64,000 nt of DNA from Hyphomonadaceae bacterium (GTDB lineage: Bacteria > Pseudomonadota > Alphaproteobacteria > Caulobacterales > Aquidulcibacteraceae): assembly GCA_022841905.1 (NCBI GenBank), contig JALHQO010000008.1:1-64000 (forward strand), read 5' to 3'. A program made the translations under genes and the position numbers. Positions within the stretch are counted from its first letter, which is position 1. Each line of letters starts with the position of its first letter. This document shows, in pieces, positions 27,753-36,938 of this stretch. Under the pieces are notes generated by a model. That model saw nothing but the letters and a program-made list of their open reading frames with translations, was not told where the DNA came from and did not search any database.

Positions 27753-28980
27753 CGTTGCAGCTTTTGCTGCCCTCGCCTTGGCCGCCTGCGCGCATGGCGA
27801 CGCCACGCAGCCCGCGCCACCCGCGGCGACGGGCGAGCCGATCACCATTTTGATCTCGCTAGACGGCTTCCGTCCCGACTATCTCGATCGCGGCATCACG
27901 CCTGCGCTTTCGGAGCTCGCCAACAACGGCGTGCGCGCCGCCATGCAGCCGAGCTTCCCGTCGGTGACCTTCCCGAACCACTACACGCTCGTCACCGGCC
28001 TTCATCCTGGCCGCCACGGCCTCGTGAACAATCGCATGGAGGATCCCGGGCGTCCGGGCGCTGTGTTCACGCTGCAAGATCGCGCCGTGGCCGCCGATCC
28101 GATTTGGTGGGCCGACGGCGTGCCGATCTGGGTGACGGCTGAGCGCCAGGGCGTGCGCACTGGAACGATGTTTTGGCCCGGCAGCGAATACGAACTGCAC
28201 GGCCAGCGCCCGACGCGCTGGCGCACATTCGATCAGGGGCTTCCAGGTTTTGCGCGCGCCGATGTGTTGTTGTCGTGGCTCGACCTAGGTGAGGCGGAGC
28301 GGCCGCAATTTTTCACGCTCTACTTCGATCTCGTCGATACAGCCGGCCACCGCTACGGCCCGGATGCGCTTGAGGCCAACGCCGCGATCGCCGAAGTCGA
28401 TGCAGCCATCGCGCGACTCCGCACTGGCCTAGACGCGCGTGGCTACGCCGGTCGCGTCAACTTCGTTATCGCCGCCGATCACGGTATGGCCGCGCAAGCG
28501 CCAGCTGCGATCATTGATCTTGACGCGCGCCTCACGCCGCAACAGGCGCGCGTGATCTGGGACGGCCAGTTCGCTGGCATTCAGCCGCTCGAGGGCCAAG
28601 AGGTCGCCGTTGAACAAGCGCTGCTTGGCCGAAGTGATCGTGGCGAGTGCTGGCGCAAAGCCGACGTGCCCGCGCGCTTCGATTACAGCGCGCATCGGCG
28701 CATCCCGGCGATCGTCTGTCTCGCCGATATCGGTTGGCGCTATCGCAGCACCCAGCTTCAACAGTACGCGACGCCAGCCCTAGGCGCGCACGGTTGGGAT
28801 CCGCAGGCGCCGGAGATGGCGGCGGTGTTCATCGCGAACGGTCCAGCGTTCAGACGCGGGGCGACGCTGCCGTCATTTGAAAACGTATCCGTCTATCCGC
28901 TGTTGGCGCGCCTAATCGGCGTCGCGCCCGAAGCCCATCAGGGTGATCTCGCGGACCTTCAGCCGGCGCTCTCCGAGTAG
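27733..28980 (+). CDS. ectonucleotide pyrophosphatase/phosphodiesterase (NPP-type, alkaline phosphatase superfamily) lipoprotein
   Basis: The 415-residue protein has a lipoprotein signal MMCRRFFVAAFAALALAAC with lipobox LAAC. The catalytic domain follows the NPP pattern: SLDGFRPDYLD (first metal Asp), PSVTFPNHYTLVTG (Thr nucleophile), FDLVDTAGHRYGP, AADHGM and the later GAHGWDP His. NPPs hydrolyse nucleotides, cyclic nucleotides or phospholipid head groups; this one would act in the periplasm or at the cell surface. The start codon lies within the terminator hairpin of rplQ and has no clear ribosome-binding site, so expression may depend on readthrough or on hairpin opening. Specificity cannot be read from sequence. 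Confidence 0.92.
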   Translation: MMCRRFFVAAFAALALAACAHGDATQPAPPAATGEPITILISLDGFRPDYLDRGITPALSELANNGVRAAMQPSFPSVTFPNHYTLVTGLHPGRHGLVNNRMEDPGRPGAVFTLQDRAVAADPIWWADGVPIWVTAERQGVRTGTMFWPGSEYELHGQRPTRWRTFDQGLPGFARADVLLSWLDLGEAERPQFFTLYFDLVDTAGHRYGPDALEANAAIAEVDAAIARLRTGLDARGYAGRVNFVIAADHGMAAQAPAAIIDLDARLTPQQARVIWDGQFAGIQPLEGQEVAVEQALLGRSDRGECWRKADVPARFDYSAHRRIPAIVCLADIGWRYRSTQLQQYATPALGAHGWDPQAPEMAAVFIANGPAFRRGATLPSFENVSVYPLLARLIGVAPEAHQGDLADLQPALSE

Positions 28981-29007
28981 CGTTTATGCGTCTCGGCGAG
29001 ACTTGGC

Positions 29008-29313
29008 TTATTGTGGCGCCGGAGGCTGCTCTTCGCCTTCGGTGATCGGCACGCGCACAGTGCTGCAGCGGCGCCGCGGCATGCGTTCACCGGTCGCCAC
29101 GTCCAACCGCACGCACACGCGCTCTTCACGATACTGCGTTTCGGCCGGCGGCGTCGCAGCCGTTGGTTCGGGCGTCGCTTCGGCTTGCGGCTCGCTCGGT
29201 TCTTCAGTGGTTTGGCCCGCGGGCTGTTCGGCGACTGCGCCTGGTTCCGGCGAAGCGGGTGCGGGTGGGCCCGCCACGGCCTGCAGCAGCGCAACCACAA
29301 TCAAATCGATCAT
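29008..29313 (-). CDS. small secreted Pro/Glu-rich protein with C-terminal Cys pair
   Basis: From ATG 29313 (AGGGGA site 7 nt upstream) the 101-residue product starts MIDLIVVALLQAVAGPPAP, a short hydrophobic signal, followed by a ~45-residue disordered stretch of Pro, Glu, Ala and Thr. The C-terminal part reads EERVCVRLDVATGERMPRRRC, in which two Cys bracket a basic segment; this C-x(n)-G-x-R-M-P-x-R-x-C pattern recurs in small alphaproteobacterial envelope proteins of unknown role. An in-frame ATG further upstream is possible but has no good ribosome-binding site. It is convergent with the NPP gene and stands alone. Confidence 0.7.
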   Translation of the reverse strand: MIDLIVVALLQAVAGPPAPASPEPGAVAEQPAGQTTEEPSEPQAEATPEPTAATPPAETQYREERVCVRLDVATGERMPRRRCSTVRVPITEGEEQPPAPQ

Positions 29314-29434
29314 CCAAAAGTCCCCTGAGAAGGCCCTCACACAAGGATAGAGTGCCAGCGCGTAGCGCGCGCTACAAGCTTGACCAATGGTTATCAATAA
29401 GTGAAACTATTGGCGATTGAAGGAAGGAAGCCGG

Positions 29435-29908
29435 ATGTCTGATCTCTATCGCCCGAAGGGCCTCTCGAGCGCCGTGTGTTACGTCGATCCGAAAGCAGCG
29501 TTCCGTTGGCTTGAGAATGCTTTCGGATTCGAGCCGCTCATGGTCATCCTCGATGAGAACGACAACATCGCCCATTCTGAAATGCGGTATGGCGATAGCG
29601 TCGTGATGGTCGGCAACGAGTGGAGCGCCGATCACAAGAGTCCGAAATCCATCGCCGGCAAGAATACGCAAACCGTGCACGTCCAACTCGCACGCGGCGA
29701 AGACATCGACGCTCATTGCGAAAACGCCCGCCAAGCCGGCGCTGAAATCTTGCAGGCGCCGGACACCCAATTCTATGGCGACCGCACCTATCGCGCCCGC
29801 GATCCGGAAGGCCACATCTGGACCTTCGCCGTGACCGTCCAGGAAATGACGCCGGCCGAATGGGACAAAGCCGCAGGCGGCGGAATGCGCACGCAAACCA
29901 ATCTATGA
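29435..29908 (+). CDS. VOC-superfamily (glyoxalase/bleomycin-resistance-like) protein
   Basis: The 157-residue protein follows an AAGGAAGGAAG site and shows a single vicinal-oxygen-chelate domain: LSSAVCYVDPKAAFRWLENAFGFEP, an internal HSEMRYGDSVVMVG strand and the closing YRARDPEGHIWTFAV. The putative metal positions look partly retained, and no substrate is evident. It is the first gene of an operon whose next two members encode an ArsR regulator and an SRPBCC protein, a common trio (often annotated as AHSA1-type stress or detoxification modules). Its TGA overlaps the ATG of the regulator gene. Confidence 0.9.
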   Translation: MSDLYRPKGLSSAVCYVDPKAAFRWLENAFGFEPLMVILDENDNIAHSEMRYGDSVVMVGNEWSADHKSPKSIAGKNTQTVHVQLARGEDIDAHCENARQAGAEILQAPDTQFYGDRTYRARDPEGHIWTFAVTVQEMTPAEWDKAAGGGMRTQTNL

Positions 29909-30240
29909 GCGCAAAGCCCAACATTGACGCAACGCTGGCGGCGTTGGCCGATCCGCAACGCCGCCGCGTCGTGGAATTGCTCGGCCACAAGCCGCGTCGC
30001 GCGGGCGAGTTGGCGGATGCGCTAGGTCTGCCTGCGCCGGCGATGAGCCGTCACTTGCGCACACTGAAGCAAAGCGGTCTCGTTGAGGAGACGCACCCTG
30101 AGTACGATGCGCGCGTTCGCATTTACGCTTTGAAGGATGGCGCCATGTCGGATCTGAAGCACTGGCTGGCGGAAACCGAGAGACACTGGAGCGTTCAACT
30201 CGCCGCCTTCAGGGCGCACGTGGAGAAGAAGCGCAAGTGA
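29905..30240 (+). CDS. ArsR-family transcriptional regulator
   Basis: The 111-residue protein is a small winged-helix regulator: IDATLAALADPQRRRVVELL, then RAGELADALGLPAPAMSRHLRTLKQSGLVEE as the recognition helix and wing region, and VRIYALKDG. There are no paired metal-binding Cys, so it is not a classical arsenic or zinc sensor; this subfamily usually accompanies SRPBCC genes. The start codon overlaps the VOC gene stop and its own stop overlaps the SRPBCC GTG, so all three are probably translationally coupled and autoregulated. Confidence 0.93.
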   Translation: MSAKPNIDATLAALADPQRRRVVELLGHKPRRAGELADALGLPAPAMSRHLRTLKQSGLVEETHPEYDARVRIYALKDGAMSDLKHWLAETERHWSVQLAAFRAHVEKKRK

Positions 30241-30695
30241 GCGCCGTTATCGTCGCGCTGCGCGTGAAGGCGTCGCCGGAAGAAGCGTTCGACGTTTTCA
30301 CGCAGGAGATCGGCGCCTGGTGGCGTCCGAACGGCCTGTTTCAGATTACACCGCGCGGTGATGGCGTACTCAGTTTCGAAGGCCGCGAGCGGCTGATCAC
30401 GACGCTCCCCTCCGGCACAGTGTTCGAGATCGGCAAGGTCACAGCGTGGGAGCCAGGCGTCCGCGTCGCCTTCACCTGGCGCCAAGCCACGTTCACGCCA
30501 GAGCAGGTCACGCACGTCGAGGTTCGATTCGAGCCCGTCGGCGAGGAAACCCGGGTGACCGTCGAACATCGCGGCTGGGATACGGTCCCACAGGAGCATG
30601 TCGCCCGCCACGGCTTCCCGCTCGCAGCCTTCCAGATGCGCCAGGGCGAGCATTGGCGCGCGCTCCTGGCCGCGCTGGCGGCGCAGTTCGTCTGA
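30237..30695 (+). CDS. SRPBCC (AHSA1-like) domain protein
   Basis: The 152-residue product begins at a GTG that overlaps the ArsR stop. It has the SRPBCC signature: IVALRVKASPEEAFDVFTQEIGAWW, LSFEGRERLITTLPSGTVFEIGKV, then TWRQATFTPEQVTHVEVRFEP and VTVEHRGWDTVPQEH. The fold binds hydrophobic ligands or acts as an AHA1-like cofactor. Its role is tied to the ArsR/VOC operon; the ligand is unknown. Confidence 0.92.
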   Translation: MSAVIVALRVKASPEEAFDVFTQEIGAWWRPNGLFQITPRGDGVLSFEGRERLITTLPSGTVFEIGKVTAWEPGVRVAFTWRQATFTPEQVTHVEVRFEPVGEETRVTVEHRGWDTVPQEHVARHGFPLAAFQMRQGEHWRALLAALAAQFV

Positions 30696-30780
30696 TAGCG
30701 GCGGCCGATCAAGCCCGTCGCCATGTTTCGGTCATTTCTGGCCGCATGATCCGGCGCTTCGGTTTCGAAGGCAGTTCCTT

Positions 30781-32238
<1,458 letters not shown>

Positions 32239-32285
32239 GCTAACGCCCCATCGTTTTCAGGCGCCGGAGCGCGTATCTAGAAGCG

Positions 32286-33587
32286 ATGAGTGATTTGTTC
32301 GAAGCCGCCGGCATGGACGAGGGTGCGCCTACGCCTCTGGCTGAGCGCCTGCGGCCGCGCAAGCTCGATGAGGTGGTCGGTCAGGATCACCTACTGAAAG
32401 CTGACGGCCCGATCGGCCGCATGGTGGCGCAGAAGCGGCTCAGCTCGATGGTGCTCTGGGGCCCGCCTGGCGTCGGCAAGACCACCATCGCGCGCCTGCT
32501 GGCTGAAGAAACTGGACACGAGTTTCAGCAGATCAGCGCTGTGTTCTCAGGCGTTGCCGATCTGAAGAAGGCCTTCGAGACAGCGAAGGGCCGGCGCGCC
32601 AGCGGCAAGGCGACGCTTCTGTTCGTGGACGAAATCCATCGCTTCAACCGTGCTCAGCAGGACGGTTTTCTTCCTTATGTCGAACAGGGCGTGGTGACGC
32701 TCGTCGGCGCCACCACCGAGAACCCAAGCTTCGAGATCAACGCGGCGCTGCTCTCGCGCGCGCAAGTGTTCGTACTGAAGCGCTTAGATGAGCCGGCGCT
32801 TGAACAATTGCTCGCGCGGGCCGAAGCGCTGCTCGGCAAGAGCTTGCCGCTCACTGCCGACGCCCGCATTGCGCTGACAAATCTCGCCGATGGTGATGGA
32901 CGTTACTTACTGACGCTCACCGAAGAGCTCTTCGCGCTCGCCCCCGGCGCGCCGCTCGATCCCAAGGCGCTCGGCGAACTCCTGCAGAAACGCGCGCCCG
33001 CTTACGACAAGGATCGCGAAGAGCACTACAACCTGATTTCAGCGCTGCACAAATCCATTCGCGGCTCCGATCCCGACGCGGCGCTCTATTGGCTCGCGCG
33101 CATGGTGACGGGCGGCGAAGACTTGCTCTTCATCGCGCGCAGGCTGGTGCGCGCCGCAGCGGAAGATGTGGGCCTCGCCGATCCCACAGCGCTGCTGATC
33201 TGCAACGCCGCCAAGGATGCGGTGCATTTCATCGGCCCGCCCGAAGCGGAGCTGCATCTGGCGCAAGCTGTGATCCACCTCGCCACCGCGCCCAAGTCGA
33301 ACGCCGCCTACACCGCCTGGAAGCAAGCCAAACAGGTCGCGCAAGAAACCGGCACGCTCGGTCCGCCCATGCACATCCGCAACGCGCCGACGAAGCTCAT
33401 GAAGGATCTGGGTTACGGCAGCGGCTATGCCTACGACCATGACGCCGAAGGCGGCTTCTCCGGCCAAAACTACTTCCCCGACGAAATGCCCCGCCGCCAA
33501 TTCTACGCCCCCGAAGGCCGCGGCCGCGAAGGCGCGATTAAGGAGCGCTTGGAGCATTGGGCGAAGCTTCGGGGCGAGCGCGAATGA
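32286..33587 (+). CDS. rarA: replication-associated recombination protein A (RarA/MgsA)
   Basis: An AAA+ ATPase related to clamp loaders that acts at stalled replication forks. The 433-residue protein has TPLAERLRPRKLDEVVGQDH, Walker A GPPGVGKTT near residues 58-66, Walker B LLFVDEIHRFN near 112-120, sensor VTLVGATTENPSFEIN, and the C-terminal tetramerisation region with YNLISALHKSIRGSDPDAAL. The sirtuin gene overlaps its stop by 4 nt (ATGA). Confidence 0.98.
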   Translation: MSDLFEAAGMDEGAPTPLAERLRPRKLDEVVGQDHLLKADGPIGRMVAQKRLSSMVLWGPPGVGKTTIARLLAEETGHEFQQISAVFSGVADLKKAFETAKGRRASGKATLLFVDEIHRFNRAQQDGFLPYVEQGVVTLVGATTENPSFEINAALLSRAQVFVLKRLDEPALEQLLARAEALLGKSLPLTADARIALTNLADGDGRYLLTLTEELFALAPGAPLDPKALGELLQKRAPAYDKDREEHYNLISALHKSIRGSDPDAALYWLARMVTGGEDLLFIARRLVRAAAEDVGLADPTALLICNAAKDAVHFIGPPEAELHLAQAVIHLATAPKSNAAYTAWKQAKQVAQETGTLGPPMHIRNAPTKLMKDLGYGSGYAYDHDAEGGFSGQNYFPDEMPRRQFYAPEGRGREGAIKERLEHWAKLRGERE

Positions 33588-34330
33588 GCAGCGCCGCAAT
33601 TTTGGCGCGTCATCTGGACGACGCGCAGCGCGTCGTCGTCTTCACCGGCGCGGGCATCTCCACGGAAAGCGGCATTCCTGATTTCCGCTCACCAGGTGGT
33701 GTGTGGAGCAAGATGAAGCCCATCATGCTCCAGGATTTCGTGCGCTCGCGCGACGTGCGCCGCGAAGCCTGGACACGCGTGTTCAACCGCACGGCGGGTT
33801 GGACCGGCGCTGCGCCCAATGCCGGGCACCACGCCGTCACGGCCTTGCTGCACGCGGGAAAAGTCACGTCGATCATCACGCAGAACGTCGATAACTTGCA
33901 TCAGGATTCCGGCGCGCCGTTGGAGAAGGTGATCGAGCTCCACGGCAATGCCGCCTACGCGAAGTGCCTCAACTGCGAAATCCGTTACGAGTTCGAGCAC
34001 ATCGAGCCACGCTGGCGCGCCGATGAAGACATCGTCTGCCTCGCTTGCGACGGCCTGATCAAAACCGCGACCGTCTCCTTCGGCCAGCCCATGCCCGAAG
34101 AGCAAATGGCGCGCGCAACATTGGAAGCGGAGACGTGCGATCTTTTCCTGGTGCTGGGGTCTTCGCTCGTCGTGCGGCCGGCTTCAGGCCTGCCGATCAT
34201 CGCCAAACAGGACGGCGCCAAGCTGATCATCGTCAATCGTGAGCCAACCGAACTCGATGAGATCGCCGATCTCGTCCTGCACGAAGAGATCGGCCCGCTG
34301 CTCACCGACACGCTGGCGCTGCTGAAATGA
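33584..34330 (+). CDS. cobB: NAD-dependent protein deacylase, Sir2 family
   Basis: Removes acyl groups from lysine using NAD. The 248-residue protein has the NAD-binding motif FTGAGISTESGIPDFRSPGG, TQNVDNLHQDSG, the catalytic His120 in VIELHGNA, a zinc ribbon with CLNC and CLAC, and GSSLVVRPASGLP. Length and motifs fit a class III-U/CobB-like bacterial sirtuin; exact acyl preference is not clear. It is translationally coupled to rarA and to the RluA-family gene (4 nt overlaps on both sides). Confidence 0.95.
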   Translation: MSSAAILARHLDDAQRVVVFTGAGISTESGIPDFRSPGGVWSKMKPIMLQDFVRSRDVRREAWTRVFNRTAGWTGAAPNAGHHAVTALLHAGKVTSIITQNVDNLHQDSGAPLEKVIELHGNAAYAKCLNCEIRYEFEHIEPRWRADEDIVCLACDGLIKTATVSFGQPMPEEQMARATLEAETCDLFLVLGSSLVVRPASGLPIIAKQDGAKLIIVNREPTELDEIADLVLHEEIGPLLTDTLALLK

Positions 34331-35040
34331 GCGAAGCCGATTTCGCCCGTTCACTTCTAATCGCCGAAGACGCCCACGCGCTCGTCTTCAACAAGCCCGC
34401 CGGCCTTGCCGTGCAGGGCGGTTCGGGTGTCACCAAGAGCTTGGAAGACCTGCTCGCCGTCTTCGCCAAATCCAATGGCAAGCGCCCGCGCCTCGTTCAT
34501 CGGCTCGACCGCGACACCTCCGGCGTCATCATCGCCGCGCGCACCAAGCCGGCCGCAGCGTTCTTCTCGGAAGCCTTCGCCAAGCGCGAGGCGCACAAGA
34601 CCTATCTCGCCATCGTCTGCGGGGGCGCACCCGAGCCAGACCGCGGCGAGATCGCCCTAGCGCTCAAAAAGTCGTCGCGCAAAGGCCTCGACATCATGGA
34701 GATCGCGCGCGACGGCGAAGCGGGCGCGCAATCGGCTCTGACCCGCTACCGCACGCTCGCCGCGACGCCAGCCGCAGCGCTGCTCGAACTCAGCCCCGAG
34801 ACCGGCCGCATGCACCAGCTGCGCGCCCATCTGGCCGCGATCGGCAAGCCGATTGCCGGCGACGGCAAGTATGGCGGCCTGTTCAGCCTTGCTGGCGTCG
34901 AGGTTCCAGGCCTCATGCTGCACGCCGCCGCCCTCGACCTACCGCACCCCGAAGGCGGCCGCAGGCGCTATGAAGCGCCGCCGCCGGCCGCCTTTACGCA
35001 GGCGCTTCGATCACTCGGGCTTGAGACGGCGCTGGGCTGA
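34327..35040 (+). CDS. RluA-family pseudouridine synthase
   Basis: The 237-residue protein has no N-terminal S4 domain. It shows VFNKPAGLAVQGGSG, the catalytic motif RLVHRLDRDTSGVIIAAR with the conserved Asp, KTYLAIVCGG and the closing RMHQLRAHLAAIGKPIAGDGKYG. It isomerises uridine in rRNA or tRNA; the target base is not evident. It is one of two RluA-family genes within 2.6 kb, the other (35940) with an S4 domain. Coupled to the sirtuin gene by a 4 nt overlap. Confidence 0.95.
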   Translation: MSEADFARSLLIAEDAHALVFNKPAGLAVQGGSGVTKSLEDLLAVFAKSNGKRPRLVHRLDRDTSGVIIAARTKPAAAFFSEAFAKREAHKTYLAIVCGGAPEPDRGEIALALKKSSRKGLDIMEIARDGEAGAQSALTRYRTLAATPAAALLELSPETGRMHQLRAHLAAIGKPIAGDGKYGGLFSLAGVEVPGLMLHAAALDLPHPEGGRRRYEAPPPAAFTQALRSLGLETALG

Positions 35041-35089
35041 GATACCTGCTAGGATGCCCATTGAGGGATTCTAGAGCCGAGGACCGCCG

Positions 35090-35587
35090 ATGTTCCGCAC
35101 CATCGCCATTGCCGCCGCCGTCGCCATGCTGACGGCGTGCGCTTCCACACCGACCTACACACCAGCGGCAACCGCCACGGCCGCCGGCTACTCCGAGACG
35201 CAGATCGAAACCAATCGCTATTTTGTGACCTACCGCGCGCCCAGCGGCGCCGATGCGGCTTTGATCCAGGACTACGCGCTACTCCGCGCAGCCGACCTCA
35301 CGCTTCAGAACGGGCGCGAGTGGTTTTGGGTCGATCGCCGCTCGCTCGATGATGCAGGCGGCGGCGGTGGCCCGCGAATCGGTGTTGGCGTCGGCGGCGG
35401 CAGCTATGGCGGGCGCAGCGGCGTTGGCGGCAGCGTTGGCTTGAGCATCCCGCTTGGCAATCGCGGCGAACGCGCCAATTCGGCCACGCTCGAAATTCGG
35501 TTGGGCGAGGGCCCGAAGCCTGACGATCCGAACGCCTATGACGCGCGTTCGATTTCTCAGACCCTGCGGTCGCGGCTGCCGCAGTGA
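35090..35587 (+). CDS. CC0125/CC1285-type lipoprotein
   Basis: The 165-residue protein starts MFRTIAIAAAVAMLTACAST, a lipoprotein signal with lipobox LTAC. It then has GYSETQIETNRYFVTYRAPSG, a sequence typical of the CC0125/CC1285 lipoprotein family known mainly from Caulobacterales, followed by LRAADLTLQNGREWFWV, a long Gly/Ser-rich beta segment and a C-terminal EIRLGEG strand. Function unknown; envelope location likely. The crcB GTG overlaps its stop by 4 nt. Confidence 0.85.
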   Translation: MFRTIAIAAAVAMLTACASTPTYTPAATATAAGYSETQIETNRYFVTYRAPSGADAALIQDYALLRAADLTLQNGREWFWVDRRSLDDAGGGGGPRIGVGVGGGSYGGRSGVGGSVGLSIPLGNRGERANSATLEIRLGEGPKPDDPNAYDARSISQTLRSRLPQ

Positions 35588-35943
35588 GCGGACTGCTCTG
35601 GGTCGCGCTAGGCGGCGCCATCGGTTCGGCCGCGCGCTACGGCGTCGGCCTTGCCGCCGCGCGCTGGTTGGGCTTGGCGTTTCCCTGGGGCACGCTGACG
35701 GTCAACATTATCGGCGGGCTTGCTATGGGCCTACTGGCGGCGCGCACCGGTCCTGAGCAGGAACAGGTGCGGCTTTTGCTGGGCGTGGGCGTTCTCGGCG
35801 GCTTCACCACCTTTTCGGCGTTTTCGCTGGAGACGGTGCGCCTTATGGAGCACCAACCCGGGCTTGCGATCCTGTATGCAGGGGCTTCGCTCGTTTTGAG
35901 CGTCGGTGCATGCTGGCTGGGGCTTATGCTGGGGCGTTTATGA
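35584..35943 (+). CDS. crcB: fluoride efflux channel Fluc/CrcB
   Basis: A dual-topology fluoride channel in the inner membrane. The 119-residue protein has four membrane helices and the signatures GGAIGSAARYGVGL, FPWGTLTVNIIGGLAMGLL and GVGVLGGFTTFSAFSLET, which hold the conserved Asn and Phe residues of the pore. It starts at GTG 35584, overlapping the preceding lipoprotein gene. No fluoride riboswitch was seen. The next gene overlaps by 4 nt. Confidence 0.97.
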   Translation: MSGLLWVALGGAIGSAARYGVGLAAARWLGLAFPWGTLTVNIIGGLAMGLLAARTGPEQEQVRLLLGVGVLGGFTTFSAFSLETVRLMEHQPGLAILYAGASLVLSVGACWLGLMLGRL

Positions 35944-36938
35944 GGTCGGTCGAGACCGTATTGGTGGCTGAAGACGACGGCGTGGCGCGGATTGACCGTT
36001 GGCTGCGCCGCCGCTTCCCGCATTTGACTCAAGGCCAAGTCGAAAAAATGCTGCGCACCGGCCAAGTGCGGGTCGATGGCGCGCGCGTGAAAGCGTCTGA
36101 CCGCGTCTCGCCCGGCCAGAGCGTGCGCATTCCGCCAGTGCCAGACGCCGCGCCGAAACTGCCCGCCGGCATTAGCGGCAAGGATATCGACTTCGTCCGC
36201 TCGCTCGTCATCCATCGCGACGACGACGTCATCGTCATCAACAAGCCGCATGGTCTGGCCGTGCAGGGCGGCACCAACACCACGCGCCATCTCGATGGCT
36301 TGCTCGATGGTCTGCGCTTCGACTCCGATAAGCGCCCCAAGCTCGTGCATCGCCTCGATCGCGACACCACTGGCTGCCTCGTGCTCGCGCGTCATCCGCG
36401 CGCCGCGGCGTTTCTCGGCGAAGCCTTCCGCGATCGCGACACGGATAAGATTTACTGGGCCGTCGTCGTCGGCAGTCCGCGCCCGAAGGTGGGCGAGTTG
36501 CGCTCCTGGATGCGCAAGGCGCCGGGTCCGCGCGACGCCGACCGCGAGATGATGGTCTCGGCCGAACAGCGCGAAGAGGGCGCCGTCCACGCCGTCACGC
36601 AATACGTGGTGCTCTCTTCTGCCGCGGACAGCGCCGCCTGGGTCGCGCTTCGCCCGGTGACAGGCCGGACGCACCAGCTGCGCTTTCACATGGCCGAGTT
36701 CGGCTACGCCATCGCCGGCGATCCCAAATACAAATGCGATCGCGAGGCGCCGAACGATCTGAGCCACAAGCTGCTTCTGCACGCGCGCGCGCTGCGATTG
36801 CCGCATCCCTCCGGCGGCGAGTTGAAGGTCGAAGCGGCGATACCGCCGCACATGCGCCGCGCCTTCGATATGCTCGGCTTCGACGAGCGCGAAGCGCGCG
36901 ACCCGTTCGAACCGTTCGCACAAACGGGCCGAAAATGA
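35940..36938 (+). CDS. rluC: RluC/RluD-type 23S rRNA pseudouridine synthase
   Basis: From ATG 35940 the 332-residue protein has an N-terminal S4 domain (ARIDRWLRRRFPHLTQGQVEKML, VRVDGARVKASDRVSPGQ), then the RluA catalytic domain with VINKPHGLAVQGGTN, KLVHRLDRDTTGCLVLAR (catalytic Asp) and GRTHQLRFHMAEFGYAIAGD. RluC modifies U955, U2504 and U2580 in E. coli 23S rRNA; assignment to RluC over RluD is by general resemblance and by the crcB-rluC-ATP12 neighbourhood common in alphaproteobacteria. Overlaps both neighbours by 4 nt. Confidence 0.93.
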   Translation: MRSVETVLVAEDDGVARIDRWLRRRFPHLTQGQVEKMLRTGQVRVDGARVKASDRVSPGQSVRIPPVPDAAPKLPAGISGKDIDFVRSLVIHRDDDVIVINKPHGLAVQGGTNTTRHLDGLLDGLRFDSDKRPKLVHRLDRDTTGCLVLARHPRAAAFLGEAFRDRDTDKIYWAVVVGSPRPKVGELRSWMRKAPGPRDADREMMVSAEQREEGAVHAVTQYVVLSSAADSAAWVALRPVTGRTHQLRFHMAEFGYAIAGDPKYKCDREAPNDLSHKLLLHARALRLPHPSGGELKVEAAIPPHMRRAFDMLGFDEREARDPFEPFAQTGRK

